In this document: in pieces, positions 18,702 to 27,208 of the stretch
How positions within the stretch are numbered: position 1 is the stretch's first letter
Layout of the letters: each line of letters opens with the position of its first letter
Assembly: GCF_001273955.1 (NCBI RefSeq)
Contig: NZ_LIGI01000001.1
Location: 4,348,371 to 4,412,370, forward strand
Length of the DNA: 64,000 nt
Source of the DNA: Bacillus sp. FJAT-27245
Lineage (GTDB): Bacteria > Bacillota > Bacilli > Bacillales > Cytobacillaceae
Reading direction: 5' to 3'
Notes under the pieces: model-generated
The model's input: only the letters and a program-made list of their open reading frames with translations
What the model was told of the DNA's origin: nothing
Database searches by the model: none
Program-made: the position numbers and the translations under genes

Positions 18702-19934
18702 ATGAATCTTTATTCAAAGATATTCAAAGAATATTGGAATCCGTACGTGGCGATTGGCATTGCGGGTTTGGTAAGCGCCTTGTATTTCGGAATTACCGGT
18801 ACGGTTTGGGCGGTTACCGGCGAATTCACCCGGTTAGGCGGACACATCCTTGAGTGGTTTGGAATGAATGTATCGGACTGGGCGTATTTTAATCTCGTCG
18901 GTATGCAAGGGACCCCCATCACCCGGACGGATGGCTGGATTGTCATCGGGATGCTGGTTGGCGGACTGATTACGATCTTATTAAGCAACAGTTTTAAAAT
19001 CCGCATTCCGAAACAAAAGCGCCGTCTGACACAAGGATTTGCCGGCGGGATTATTGCGGGATTTGGCGCGCGCCTTGCCCTCGGCTGTAATTTGGCAGCA
19101 TTTTTTACAGGGGTGCCACAGTTCTCGTTTCATTCCTGGATCTTCATGGTGGCCACGGCCATTGGAACCTTTTTTGGCGTGAAGGTCGTAAATACGAAAT
19201 GGTGGCGGGGTAAACCAGCCTTGATGAAGGGAACGCCGAACCCGGTTGTCACCGAGCACGTCCAAAAAAGGAATATCCAGCCGGTCCTGGGTTTACTTTT
19301 TGCATGTCTTTATACAGGCCTTGTTATCTACTTCTTCGCAGCAGGCAAAACCATGCTCGCCGTCGCCTGTATTGCCGGGGCTTTGTTTGGGATTTTGATT
19401 GAACGTGGACAAATTTGTTTCACCTCGGCTTTTCGCGATTTATGGATCAGCGGCCGCGCGGTAATGTCAAAGGCGATTGCGGTTGGGATGATGATCAGTG
19501 TTGTCGTCACGTATTTCTATATTCAAAGCGGGTCTGTTGCCCTCATTAAAGTCGTTGCACCAAGCACAGCGATTGGCGGGCTGCTATTCGGGTTTGGCAT
19601 CGTGCTTGCAGGCGGCTGCGAGACCGGCATGATGTACCGGGCTATGGAAGGCCAAGTGCTATACTGGGTAGTAGGTGCGGGAAATATCGTGGGGGCTACG
19701 CTGCTTGCTTATGGTTGGGATCATCTTGGCATCTACCATGCGCTTGTAGAAAATTGGCCAAAAGTGAATTTAATCGAGCAATGGGGCCCTCTGGGAGCTC
19801 TGTTTGGAACGCTTGCCATGCTTGCTGCTTGGTTCTTACTATCAAATTGGTGGGAAAAGCGGTTCCGTTATGGATCGGGAATCAAACATCCACAATCAGA
19901 AAAACGGATTTCCCACGTTACAAAGGAGGCTTAA
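18702..19934 (+). CDS. yedE: YedE/YeeE-type membrane protein (selenium/sulfur transport type)
   Basis: 410 residues with about ten membrane spans. The two internally repeated conserved cysteine motifs of the YeeE/YedE (TsuA) family are present: GFGARLALGCNLAAFFTG and GFGIVLAGGCETGMMYRAMEG, with a further IERGQICFTSAFRD. TsuA imports thiosulfate; the YedE branch, paired with YedF, is linked to selenium metabolism (the FdhT name). The start was set at the ATG before NLYSK, 10-11 bases after AAGGAG; an earlier in-frame ATG is closer to no site. It is 3 bases from the yedF-like gene, so both act together. Confidence 0.85.
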   Translation: MNLYSKIFKEYWNPYVAIGIAGLVSALYFGITGTVWAVTGEFTRLGGHILEWFGMNVSDWAYFNLVGMQGTPITRTDGWIVIGMLVGGLITILLSNSFKIRIPKQKRRLTQGFAGGIIAGFGARLALGCNLAAFFTGVPQFSFHSWIFMVATAIGTFFGVKVVNTKWWRGKPALMKGTPNPVVTEHVQKRNIQPVLGLLFACLYTGLVIYFFAAGKTMLAVACIAGALFGILIERGQICFTSAFRDLWISGRAVMSKAIAVGMMISVVVTYFYIQSGSVALIKVVAPSTAIGGLLFGFGIVLAGGCETGMMYRAMEGQVLYWVVGAGNIVGATLLAYGWDHLGIYHALVENWPKVNLIEQWGPLGALFGTLAMLAAWFLLSNWWEKRFRYGSGIKHPQSEKRISHVTKEA

Positions 19935-19937
19935 TCC

Positions 19938-20183
19938 ATGTCACAAGTAATTGATGTCAATTACACCCTCGACATTCGCGGGGAACCTTGACCATACCCT
20001 GTCATTTATGCGCTGGATGCGCTAAAAACTATGAAAATCGGGGAAGTACTGCAGGTTATTGCAGATTGCCCGCAATCCTTTCGAAGTGTCCCAGAAGAAG
20101 CTGTCAAACACGGCTATAAGCTCATGGCTGAACCGAAAAAAGTCGGTCAGGATATCTATTTCTATATTAAAGTCGTTAACTAG
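19938..20183 (+). CDS. yedF: YedF/TusA-family protein with in-frame UGA at the catalytic cysteine (putative selenoprotein)
   Basis: The reading frame runs 82 codons from ATG (behind AAAGGAGG, 7 bases) to TAG, interrupted only by TGA at 19989-19991, codon 18. The flanking residues are LDIRGEP-UGA-PYPVIYALDAL; E. coli YedF reads VGEPCPYP at the same place, so the UGA replaces the invariant redox cysteine of the CPxP motif. Everything after it is intact and conserved (GEVLQVIADCPQS, then HGYKLM), including the second cysteine. A stem GCGC/GCGC with loop UGGAU starts its loop 23 nt after the UGA, within bacterial SECIS limits. Partner yedE is 3 bases upstream. Reading as selenocysteine is inference; a nonsense mutation or base error is the alternative. 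Confidence 0.65.
20001..20030 (+). promoter_or_regulatory. Candidate bacterial SECIS stem-loop
   Basis: GCGC (20010-20013) and GCGC (20019-20022) enclose UGGAU; after a 2x2 mismatch, TTT and AAA pair below. A guanine is among the first two loop bases and the loop is 23 nt from the UGA, both as in known bacterial SECIS elements. The stem is short. Confidence 0.45.
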
Positions 20184-20215
20184 CTGACCGAATGATTTAA
20201 AGAGTACCTTCTCTC

Positions 20216-20270
20216 AAAAAAGTACCCTATAGCATTAGACATTAAAGTCTGACTATAGGGTGCTTTTTTA
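20216..20270 (+). terminator. Rho-independent terminator of yedE-yedF
   Basis: AGTACCCTATAG (20221-20232) pairs with CTATAGGGTGCT (20253-20264), with inner AGAC/GTCT pairing, A-run before and T-run after. Confidence 0.93.
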
Positions 20271-20285
20271 AAATTGATTATCTTC

Positions 20286-20468
20286 CTATCGTACTTTCGG
20301 TATTGAAATCATCGACTTAAATAAGTCTCCATCGATCTGAATCATACATTTCCCATTTTGGATTTCAATCAGGCTTTTCACAATCGATAGTCCCAAGCCT
20401 TGGATATAAACCCTTGATCCTGAGAGTCCATAGTTATTGGATTTTATCCAACACGTTGGGCTTAGCAA
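20286..20468 (-). pseudogene. Remnant of a sensor histidine kinase C-terminus
   Basis: About 60 codons whose end, GLGLSIVKSLIEIQNGKCMI, followed by QIDGDLFKSMISIP, matches the G2 box and final strands of a histidine kinase ATPase domain. The preceding residues are garbled, and neither the rest of the ATPase domain nor a dimerisation domain is found upstream, where the yedEF operon lies. The remainder of the 330-base gap between yedF and the BCCT gene holds only the yedF terminator. Confidence 0.6.
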
Positions 20469-20516
20469 AATTCAAATAGTGACAACACCACTTCAAAAAA
20501 AGCTAGCAGTGGCTCC

Positions 20517-22091
20517 CTAAGCTTCCTTTGAGAGAATGTTATCTTTGAATGAAATTACTTCTTCTTGTACATCGGTTTCTGCTGCTTCCTCCTGTTCATT
20601 TTTCGCCAACATGAGTTTCAGTTCATCCATCAGCCCTTTATACGTTGAATAACACATGAACAGCATTAAAAGTGCTAGAGGTATAGACGTCGCCACGAGG
20701 GCTGATTGGAGCCCTGACAAACCACCTGTCATAATTAAAATGCCGGATACAGCCGCGATGACGACACCCCAAATGATTTTCGTCATATGAGAAGGATTGG
20801 GATTGCCATTCTCACTAATCATACCGAGTACAAAAATGGCTGAATTGGCAGATGTAATGAAGAAAATGAGCACGAGTACCATGGCCAAAATACTTAAAAA
20901 TGCACTCATTGGGAAGTAATCAAAAAACTCAAACAAAGCAGAGGTCACATCAGCAGAGACTGCCTTTGCGATCGCCGTTTTGCCCTGATTTTCGATTAAA
21001 TCAATCGCTGAACCTCCCATAACAGCAAACCACATAAAGGAACCTAGAACGGGTAAAAAAATCGCCCCCATCATAAATTCCCTAATTGTACGTCCCTTCG
21101 AAATCCTCGCAACAAAACTTCCTACAAGCGGTGCCCAGGCAATCCACCAGCCAAAATAGAAAAGTGTCCAGTTGCCGATCCATCCCCCATCACTGTACGG
21201 TTCCGTTCTGAATGACATACCGATAAAGTTTTGCACATAATCGCCAATGCCCTGAAAGAGAATTTTAAAAATGGATTGTGTTGGTCCAAGCACCAGCATA
21301 AAAGCTAATAAAAGAAAGGCTAGAACCATATTTAAATTAGAAAGGTGTTTCATGCCGTTTTGCAAGCCTGAAACAGTTGACCCAAGATAGATAATCGTTA
21401 CAGCTGCAATGATGATAACTTGGGCAAGAAACCCTACCGGAATGCCCCAAAGATAATTCATTCCGCTATTTACCTGCAAAGTTCCAAAGCCAAGGGAGGT
21501 CGCAATTCCAATTACGATTGAAAGAATGACGACGATATCGATAAACTTGCCAAAGGATCCATATATTTTGTTTCCTACTAATGGGTAAAAGGTGGAGCTT
21601 AAGGAAGAGGGCAGTTTTTTTCTAAATTGGAAAAATGCTAAAGAAACTCCTACAACGGCATAACACGCCCAGGCGGAAACCCCCCAATGCAGATAGACAA
21701 ATTGCATGGCCAGCTTCGCCGATTGTTCGGAAGATTCCTTTCCGAACGGAGGATCAATATAGTAAGATACAGGCTCCGCAACTCCCCAGAAAACGAGGCT
21801 AATTCCGATAGATGCGCTGAAAAGCATGCCAACCCACGTACTCGTTTTAAACTCAGGGCGATCGGCATCATCACCTAATCGAATATGCCCAAACTTTGAT
21901 AAACCAATATGCATACAAAATGCAAAGAAGAAAAAAACACTGCCTAAAATGAACCAGCCTAAATTATCATAAATCAAGCTCAAAGAGGAACTGGAGAACT
22001 TCTCTAGTTGCTTTGGCGCAATGATGCCCGCGCTTATCAAGGCAATGCTAAAAGCCAATGAGGAAAAGAATACTGTTTTATTACCCTTCAT
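20517..22091 (-). CDS. BCCT-family quaternary-ammonium transporter
   Basis: 524 residues with 12 membrane spans. The BCCT hallmark is present: WGVAEPVSYYIDPP, HWGVSAWACYAVVG, and FYFGWWIAWAPLVGSFVARISKGRTIREF with the aromatic cage tryptophans. Members carry betaine, choline or carnitine. The C-terminal tail is acidic, not the basic osmosensory tail of BetP, so nutrient uptake is more likely than osmoprotection. Last gene of the sigma-54 operon, 176 bases after the dehydrogenase gene. ATG start behind AAAAGGAG. Confidence 0.9.
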   Translation of the reverse strand: MKGNKTVFFSSLAFSIALISAGIIAPKQLEKFSSSSLSLIYDNLGWFILGSVFFFFAFCMHIGLSKFGHIRLGDDADRPEFKTSTWVGMLFSASIGISLVFWGVAEPVSYYIDPPFGKESSEQSAKLAMQFVYLHWGVSAWACYAVVGVSLAFFQFRKKLPSSLSSTFYPLVGNKIYGSFGKFIDIVVILSIVIGIATSLGFGTLQVNSGMNYLWGIPVGFLAQVIIIAAVTIIYLGSTVSGLQNGMKHLSNLNMVLAFLLLAFMLVLGPTQSIFKILFQGIGDYVQNFIGMSFRTEPYSDGGWIGNWTLFYFGWWIAWAPLVGSFVARISKGRTIREFMMGAIFLPVLGSFMWFAVMGGSAIDLIENQGKTAIAKAVSADVTSALFEFFDYFPMSAFLSILAMVLVLIFFITSANSAIFVLGMISENGNPNPSHMTKIIWGVVIAAVSGILIMTGGLSGLQSALVATSIPLALLMLFMCYSTYKGLMDELKLMLAKNEQEEAAETDVQEEVISFKDNILSKEA

Positions 22092-22267
22092 ATAAACACT
22101 CCTTTTGTAATCATTTAGATGGGAATTTGAATGTAGCGATTTCCTAAAATGGTAAAAGAACTGTTTTATATGCTTTTTTCAGCATTTCAGCTGGGGGTAT
22201 ATAGAATGCGGTGCCATAATCAGGCTGAAATCATATGAAGGATGCCCCTCCATATGATTTCCTTTTT
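22092..22267 (-). promoter_or_regulatory. Intergenic segment with long inverted repeat before the BCCT gene
   Basis: On the minus strand ATTTCAGC and GCTGAAAT (8 bp, about 32 bases apart) and TGCTGAAAAAAGCA can form hairpins. They may be a processing site or partial terminator between the catabolic genes and the transporter. A TGGCAC at the site lacks a -12 GC at the right distance, so no second sigma-54 promoter is called. Confidence 0.35.
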
Positions 22268-23350
22268 TTACACCTTTGTCGGAATTGTTGATCCAATAAT
22301 CTCAATAATCCTGTCAGCTACCTCACTAGTGGATGCCGTTCCATTCATATCTGGTGTTAGTACTTTACCCTCTGTCAAAAGCTGTTCAATGGCATCGAGC
22401 ACCAACTTTCCATACGCTTCATAGCCAAAAAAGTCGAGAAGTTGGCTTGCTGACCAAATCGCTGCTAAAGGATTCGCGATGCCTTGTCCCGCAATATCGG
22501 GCGCGGAGCCATGAATGGGTTCGAACATGGATGGGTATTTTCGTTCCGGGTTAATATTGGCGCCGGCGGCCAGCCCAATGCCACCGGCAATGGCTGCACC
22601 TAAATCGGTCAAAATATCACCAAACAAGTTTGATGTTACTACAACTTCAAAACGCTTCGGGTCTTTAATCATGAGCATTGCCGCTGCATCCACTAGATAG
22701 GATGCCGTTTCCACTTCAGGATACTCAGCACTCACTTCTTCAAAAACCTGATCCCAAAAAACCATCGAATAGTTCAATGCATTTCCCTTCGAGATACTAG
22801 TCAGAGACCTTCCCTCTCTTTTGGCGGTTTCAAACGCATAACGGATAATTCGCTCTGTTCCCTTTCTGGAAAAAACACCGTTTTGCAAAACCAATTCGTT
22901 TTCTTGCCCTTTAAACAGCCAATCTCCAGCACCGGAATATTCGCCTTCACTGTTTTCCCGGATGAACAACATATTAATATCTTCCCGTTTCACATCCATT
23001 AAAGCGGGTTTTGCGCCCTTTAATAAAGTTACGGGACGTATATTCACATATTGATCGAAGTTTTTTCTAATTTTCAGCAATAAATCCCACAACGAAATAT
23101 GGTCGGGGACGCCGGGAAAACCAACCGCCCCCAAGTAAATGGCATCAAACGCCTTTAGCTTCTCCACCCCATCATCATCCATCATTTTTCCATGCTTCGA
23201 GTAAAATTCACAGCCCCATGGAAAATAAGTGAAATCGAATTGGAAATTTGAATCGATGCCAGCCAATTTATTTAATACTTTGATTCCTTCGGTAATCACT
23301 TCAGGCCCAATGCCGTCTCCGGGAATTACTGCAATTTTTAGTTTTTTCAT
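22268..23350 (-). CDS. Tartrate/D-malate dehydrogenase family protein (YcsA/DmlA-like)
   Basis: 360 residues of the isocitrate/isopropylmalate dehydrogenase family: PGDGIGPEVITEG at the start, FIRENSEGEYSGAGDWLFKG near residue 130, and the late MFEPIHGSAPDIAGQGIANPLA. The absence of the leucine-pathway loop and the WGCEFYSKHGKMM segment fit the tartrate dehydrogenase/D-malate dehydrogenase (decarboxylating) branch, which yields pyruvate, CO2 and NADH from malate. In this operon it would process malate made by the neighbouring aldehyde dehydrogenase. ATG start behind GGGAG. Confidence 0.85.
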   Translation of the reverse strand: MKKLKIAVIPGDGIGPEVITEGIKVLNKLAGIDSNFQFDFTYFPWGCEFYSKHGKMMDDDGVEKLKAFDAIYLGAVGFPGVPDHISLWDLLLKIRKNFDQYVNIRPVTLLKGAKPALMDVKREDINMLFIRENSEGEYSGAGDWLFKGQENELVLQNGVFSRKGTERIIRYAFETAKREGRSLTSISKGNALNYSMVFWDQVFEEVSAEYPEVETASYLVDAAAMLMIKDPKRFEVVVTSNLFGDILTDLGAAIAGGIGLAAGANINPERKYPSMFEPIHGSAPDIAGQGIANPLAAIWSASQLLDFFGYEAYGKLVLDAIEQLLTEGKVLTPDMNGTASTSEVADRIIEIIGSTIPTKV

Positions 23351-23371
23351 TCTAGCTGACTCCCTTTTTTA

Positions 23372-24823
23372 TCAACTATGGTTCCAGACAATCAATTTCA
23401 TTTCTGTCATCTCTTCCACCGCATACTTAATCCCTTCACGGCCTGTACCACTTTCTTTTACCCCCCCGTAGGGCATTTGATCAACCCGGAAGGTTGGGAT
23501 GTCATTAATAATAACACCACCCACATACAGCTCCTGTGATGCATAAAGGGCATTTTTTATACTATTTGTGTAAATGCCCGCCTGAAGCCCAAAGCGGGAA
23601 TGGTTTACCTCTTTAACTGCTTCCTCTACCGACTTTACTTTGTTAACAACGACGACAGGTGCGAATGCTTCCTGGCAGCAAACATTCAAGTCGTGGGACG
23701 CATCCATAATAATCGTTGGCTCCAGAATACCGTCTCTCAGCTTTCCTCCAGTTGCAATCCTCGCAGTACTTCCTTCTGTTTCGCCAATCCAGCCCAGCAC
23801 ACGGTCTGCTTCTCCTTTAGAAATTAATGCTGATATATAAGTTTCAGGATCAAATGGGTCACCGATTTTCAGCTGCTTCGCCGCCTCCGTGAATTTCGTT
23901 ACAAACTCTTCATACATCTCTTCATGTGCATAAATACGCTGCAGGGAAATACATACCTGTCCCTGATTAGAGAATGCGCCCAGGATGCAGCGATCAATAA
24001 TTTGATCAATATCAATATCTTTATCAATAATCAATGCCGAATTGGAACCAAGTTCAAGTGTCGTCTTTTTTAATCCAGCTTTGCTTCGGATGCCAATCCC
24101 AACTCCTGGGCTTCCCGTAAATGTAACCATGTTCACTCGCTCATCTTCAACAATCGCATCCCCTACTGTCCCGCCTGGGCCGGTTACAACATTTAACGCG
24201 CCCGCCGGTAGGCCTGCCTCCTCAAAGAGCTCAGCAATGAAAAGCGCGGAAAGCGGTGTCTGAGAAGCAGGTTTTAACACAATCGTGTTTCCGGCTGCTA
24301 TCGCCGGCCCTACTTTATGAGCAACAAGATTCATCGGAAAATTAAAGGGTGTAATCGCCCCAATTACGCCAATAGGCTCTCTTACTGTATATCCAATTCG
24401 GCCAACTCCGCCTGATGCCGCATCGAAAGGAATTGTTTCGCCATGAATCCGTTTTGCTTCTTCAGCCGCGAACTTATACGTCTCAATTGTTCTAGCAACC
24501 TCTGCTTTGGAGAACCTGATTGGTTTGGCCGATTCACTTGTAATGACGGCAGCTGCTTCATCTAACCTTTCTTTTAAAAGCGCAGCCACCTTTTCCAAAA
24601 TCTCCGCACGCTTAAAGGCTGGCATTTTTGCCATGACCCTGCGGCTGCTGTATGCAGCTTCGATTGCTTTTTTTGTGAGCTCCTTATTCGCCATAGCAAT
24701 TTGAGCTATTTCTTCCCCGGAATAGGGGGAGCGCAGTGATGCGTATTGATCTGTTTCTACTTTTTGTCCATTGATTAGCAGGAACTGTTTCACAGAAGTT
24801 AATTCGCTTACATGTCTATTCAT
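23372..24823 (-). CDS. Aldehyde dehydrogenase (candidate malic semialdehyde dehydrogenase)
   Basis: 483 residues, NAD(P)-dependent ALDH superfamily: AITPFNFPMNLVAHKVGPA, then TLELGSNSALIID with the general-base glutamate, and the catalytic cysteine in SNQGQVCISLQRIY near residue 289; it ends MPYGGVKESGTGREG. The ATG lies inside the end of the Rieske gene (8-base overlap), so the two are translationally coupled. With a Rieske oxygenase acting on carnitine the natural substrate would be malic semialdehyde; that is inference from context. Confidence 0.85.
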   Translation of the reverse strand: MNRHVSELTSVKQFLLINGQKVETDQYASLRSPYSGEEIAQIAMANKELTKKAIEAAYSSRRVMAKMPAFKRAEILEKVAALLKERLDEAAAVITSESAKPIRFSKAEVARTIETYKFAAEEAKRIHGETIPFDAASGGVGRIGYTVREPIGVIGAITPFNFPMNLVAHKVGPAIAAGNTIVLKPASQTPLSALFIAELFEEAGLPAGALNVVTGPGGTVGDAIVEDERVNMVTFTGSPGVGIGIRSKAGLKKTTLELGSNSALIIDKDIDIDQIIDRCILGAFSNQGQVCISLQRIYAHEEMYEEFVTKFTEAAKQLKIGDPFDPETYISALISKGEADRVLGWIGETEGSTARIATGGKLRDGILEPTIIMDASHDLNVCCQEAFAPVVVVNKVKSVEEAVKEVNHSRFGLQAGIYTNSIKNALYASQELYVGGVIINDIPTFRVDQMPYGGVKESGTGREGIKYAVEEMTEMKLIVWNHS

Positions 24824-25898
24824 TGAGAGCCTCCAGGATCATTTCATGAAATTGAAGGATTGCCTTTTCGGATGACGAATACCTGCCTTGTTTAAATGCA
24901 CGGGATCGGAAACCAATTTGCTCTAGTTCCACAAGTTCAATATCTTCCTCGCGAACCTGCTCCGCAAATGTCATCAAATCCTTTTCTTCCTGCGATAGGT
25001 TTTCATCCCGGAAATAATAGGTGTATACAGCCAATGATGTTTCGTGATCAATTGGAATCATTTGAATCGTCGCCATATTGCCAGGTCCCGGGTAAATAGT
25101 GACCATCAAATTCGGCCACAGCCAGTAAAAGGAACCGCCTTGCATTTCCGCTTCATCTAGATTAACAGTCCCATATTTCTTATCCGGTTTCACAATTGTA
25201 CCTTGGATTGAATAGTTGTCACAGGTAATGATTTGGTAGTCATTCATATCCAGCGCCGCAACGAAACTTGGATGGGCAACATGGCAATGGTCGCACTCCA
25301 AAAAATTGTCTATATACGCTTTCCAGTTCGCTTTTACCACACGAGTTCGTTGGTGAGTTCTTTTTAGCTCGCTTAAAAATGGAAACTTGGCCAATTTTTC
25401 AAAGAAATCGCCGTATGACTCGCTTAACGGCTTTGCATGATCATCAAGATTCACAAAAATGAGTGATTCCACAATGCCAATGCGGACAGAACGTAAGCAA
25501 GCATCTTTTACGCAGGCCTCTTCATCTCCCCGGAAGTTGGGGGCCTTATTCAACTGGCCATCAAGCTTAAAAGTCCATCCATGATAGCCGCACTGAAATA
25601 TTTTCCTGTTTCCTGCCTCTGTTCTTTCAAGCTTTGTCGCGCGGTGTGGGCATACATTGTAGAAAGCGCGTACTACTTCATCTTTTCCCCGGGTGACAAT
25701 AATCGGTTCTTCGGCTACTTCAACTGTGAAAAAATCCCCGGCTTTTTCTACCTGGCTAACATGGCCGACGAGCTGCCATGATTTCGAAAATACAACATCC
25801 ATTTCCTTTTTCAAGACTTGCGGATCTGTGTATTTGTCATAGGGCAGCGTTCTTTCAAATGTGCGGTTCGTTGCGTTTTGTACTGGATTATAGGCCAT
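24816..25898 (-). CDS. Rieske oxygenase of the quaternary-ammonium group (CntA/GbcA-like)
   Basis: 360 residues. The Rieske [2Fe-2S] centre is C83-x-H85 and C103-x2-H106 (CPHR, CGYHGWTF). The mononuclear iron site is H204 and H209 in DNFLECDHCHVAH, with an acid ligand in the late REEDIELVE helix. The residue bridging the two centres, three before H204, is glutamate (E201) where most ring-hydroxylating oxygenases have aspartate; glutamate is known for carnitine monooxygenase CntA and relatives. Likely oxidises carnitine (releasing trimethylamine) or betaine. The start is the ATG behind GGAGG; a longer reading lacks a site. Confidence 0.85.
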   Translation of the reverse strand: MAYNPVQNATNRTFERTLPYDKYTDPQVLKKEMDVVFSKSWQLVGHVSQVEKAGDFFTVEVAEEPIIVTRGKDEVVRAFYNVCPHRATKLERTEAGNRKIFQCGYHGWTFKLDGQLNKAPNFRGDEEACVKDACLRSVRIGIVESLIFVNLDDHAKPLSESYGDFFEKLAKFPFLSELKRTHQRTRVVKANWKAYIDNFLECDHCHVAHPSFVAALDMNDYQIITCDNYSIQGTIVKPDKKYGTVNLDEAEMQGGSFYWLWPNLMVTIYPGPGNMATIQMIPIDHETSLAVYTYYFRDENLSQEEKDLMTFAEQVREEDIELVELEQIGFRSRAFKQGRYSSSEKAILQFHEMILEALNE

Positions 25899-25954
25899 TA
25901 TTTTTTCCTCCATACTATAGTCATTTTTTTTGCATTTCACATAAAAACAGATTT

Positions 25955-26983
25955 TTAGCTTGAATATACTGATTCATTACTTTTGTCTTTTTTGTCCATG
26001 ATGCTTGTACTGTGAAGCGGCTGTACTTTTGATTTGGGATCTATGTAGACCTTGGCGTTGCTTACGGCTGTTGGGGCTTCTCCAAAACCGCTTGCAATCA
26101 GCTTCACTTTTCCTGGATACGTGCAAATATCCCCGGCGGCATAAATCCCTTTTATAGATGTTTCCATTTTGGAATTGACAGCAATAGAATTCCCTTCGAT
26201 GTTCAAGTCCCAGTTTTTTATCGGGCCAAGCGAAGAGACAAAGCCGTAATTGACAAGGACCTCATCGACTTCAATTTCCTTTGACACTCCACTACTCACT
26301 TCTGTTAAAACGACTTTCTCAACCTTGTTTTTTCCTATGAGTTCGACCGGAATATACGGGGTTAAAACCTCTACCTTTGATTTTCTCAGTAATTCAACAC
26401 TATGTTCATGTGCCCGGAACTTATCTCGCCTGTGTATGAGCGTCACTTTTTCTGCTATTGGCTCAAGCATTAACGCCCAGTCAACTGCTGAATCACCGCC
26501 GCCGAATACAGCAACCTTACTTCCGGAAAATTGATTCAAACCCTTGACGAAATAATGTATATTAGCGCTTTCAAAATTTTCTTCGCCCAGTAATTTCAGC
26601 TTACGCGGTTGGAAGGCACCATTGCCGGCAGTAATAATGATCGCTTTCGTATAGTGAGTTCCTTTGTTCGTCATGATGGCAAATGATTCATCCTCAAGGC
26701 GGACGATACTCTCTACAGATTCCTCCAAACATACTGCAGGCTTAAACTGATTCATTTGCATCAATAAATTATCAATAAGCTCGCCTGCCCTAACCTTTGG
26801 AAATCCAGGAATATCATAAATGTATTTCTCAGGATACAACGCGGACAATTGCCCGCCCAATTGGGGGAGACTTTCAATTATTTTTACGGAAATTTGGCGC
26901 ATTCCGGCATAAAATGCAGTAAATAAACCCACCGGCCCCCCTCCGATAATGATAATATCAAATGGTTCTTCCCGCTCTCTCAT
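25955..26983 (-). CDS. Ferredoxin-NADP reductase-like flavoprotein (YumC type)
   Basis: 342 residues. FAD motif [21 protein letters not shown](P) motif [17 protein letters not shown], and the thioredoxin-reductase-like fold without the redox CxxC, as in Bacillus YumC ferredoxin/flavodoxin reductases. First gene of the operon, so it probably supplies electrons to the Rieske oxygenase. Unlike CntB or GbcB it carries no plant-type [2Fe-2S] domain, so a separate ferredoxin would be needed; none is in the cluster. ATG start behind GGGAGGG. Confidence 0.85.
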   Translation of the reverse strand: MREREEPFDIIIIGGGPVGLFTAFYAGMRQISVKIIESLPQLGGQLSALYPEKYIYDIPGFPKVRAGELIDNLLMQMNQFKPAVCLEESVESIVRLEDESFAIMTNKGTHYTKAIIITAGNGAFQPRKLKLLGEENFESANIHYFVKGLNQFSGSKVAVFGGGDSAVDWALMLEPIAEKVTLIHRRDKFRAHEHSVELLRKSKVEVLTPYIPVELIGKNKVEKVVLTEVSSGVSKEIEVDEVLVNYGFVSSLGPIKNWDLNIEGNSIAVNSKMETSIKGIYAAGDICTYPGKVKLIASGFGEAPTAVSNAKVYIDPKSKVQPLHSTSIMDKKDKSNESVYSS

Positions 26984-27056
26984 TGCTTCCCTCCCTATAC
27001 TTTGATGAAAAACATGTACCGCTTACTAAACTTAAAATAACTTACACTCTTACTAA

Positions 27057-27073
27057 TGCAAGTAACGTGCCAA
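27057..27073 (-). promoter_or_regulatory. Sigma-54 (-24/-12) promoter of the Rieske operon
   Basis: On the minus strand TTGGCAC-GTTAC-TTGCA, matching the sigma-54 consensus with the invariant GG and GC exactly 10 bases apart. It is 74 bases before the reductase start codon and faces the five-gene operon. Confidence 0.9.
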
Positions 27074-27147
27074 TGTTGTTAAACCACTAACTAAACGTAA
27101 AAACTAATGCAAATATGCTGAATATTAAAATAAAATGAGTTAGAATT

Positions 27148-27163
27148 GACTCCATATTGCTTT
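27148..27163. promoter_or_regulatory. Candidate upstream activating sequence region
   Basis: An imperfect dyad GAGTTAGAATTGACTC sits about 80 bases upstream of the -24 element in the divergent region, a normal distance for an enhancer-binding protein. Position approximate; assignment tentative. Confidence 0.35.
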
Positions 27164-27208
27164 TACTGAAGCAGAAAAAACTCACTTTTTAAGGAGAGGA
27201 CTTTTTAT

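Noticed and set aside
19938-19991. Reading the yedF-like gene as a 17-codon peptide ended by TGA
   Set aside because: The frame continues intact with conserved YedF residues for 64 codons to a TAG and a terminator, so the TGA is not the natural gene end.
22200-22240. Second sigma-54 promoter before the BCCT gene
   Set aside because: TGGCAC is present but GC is missing at the -12 position.
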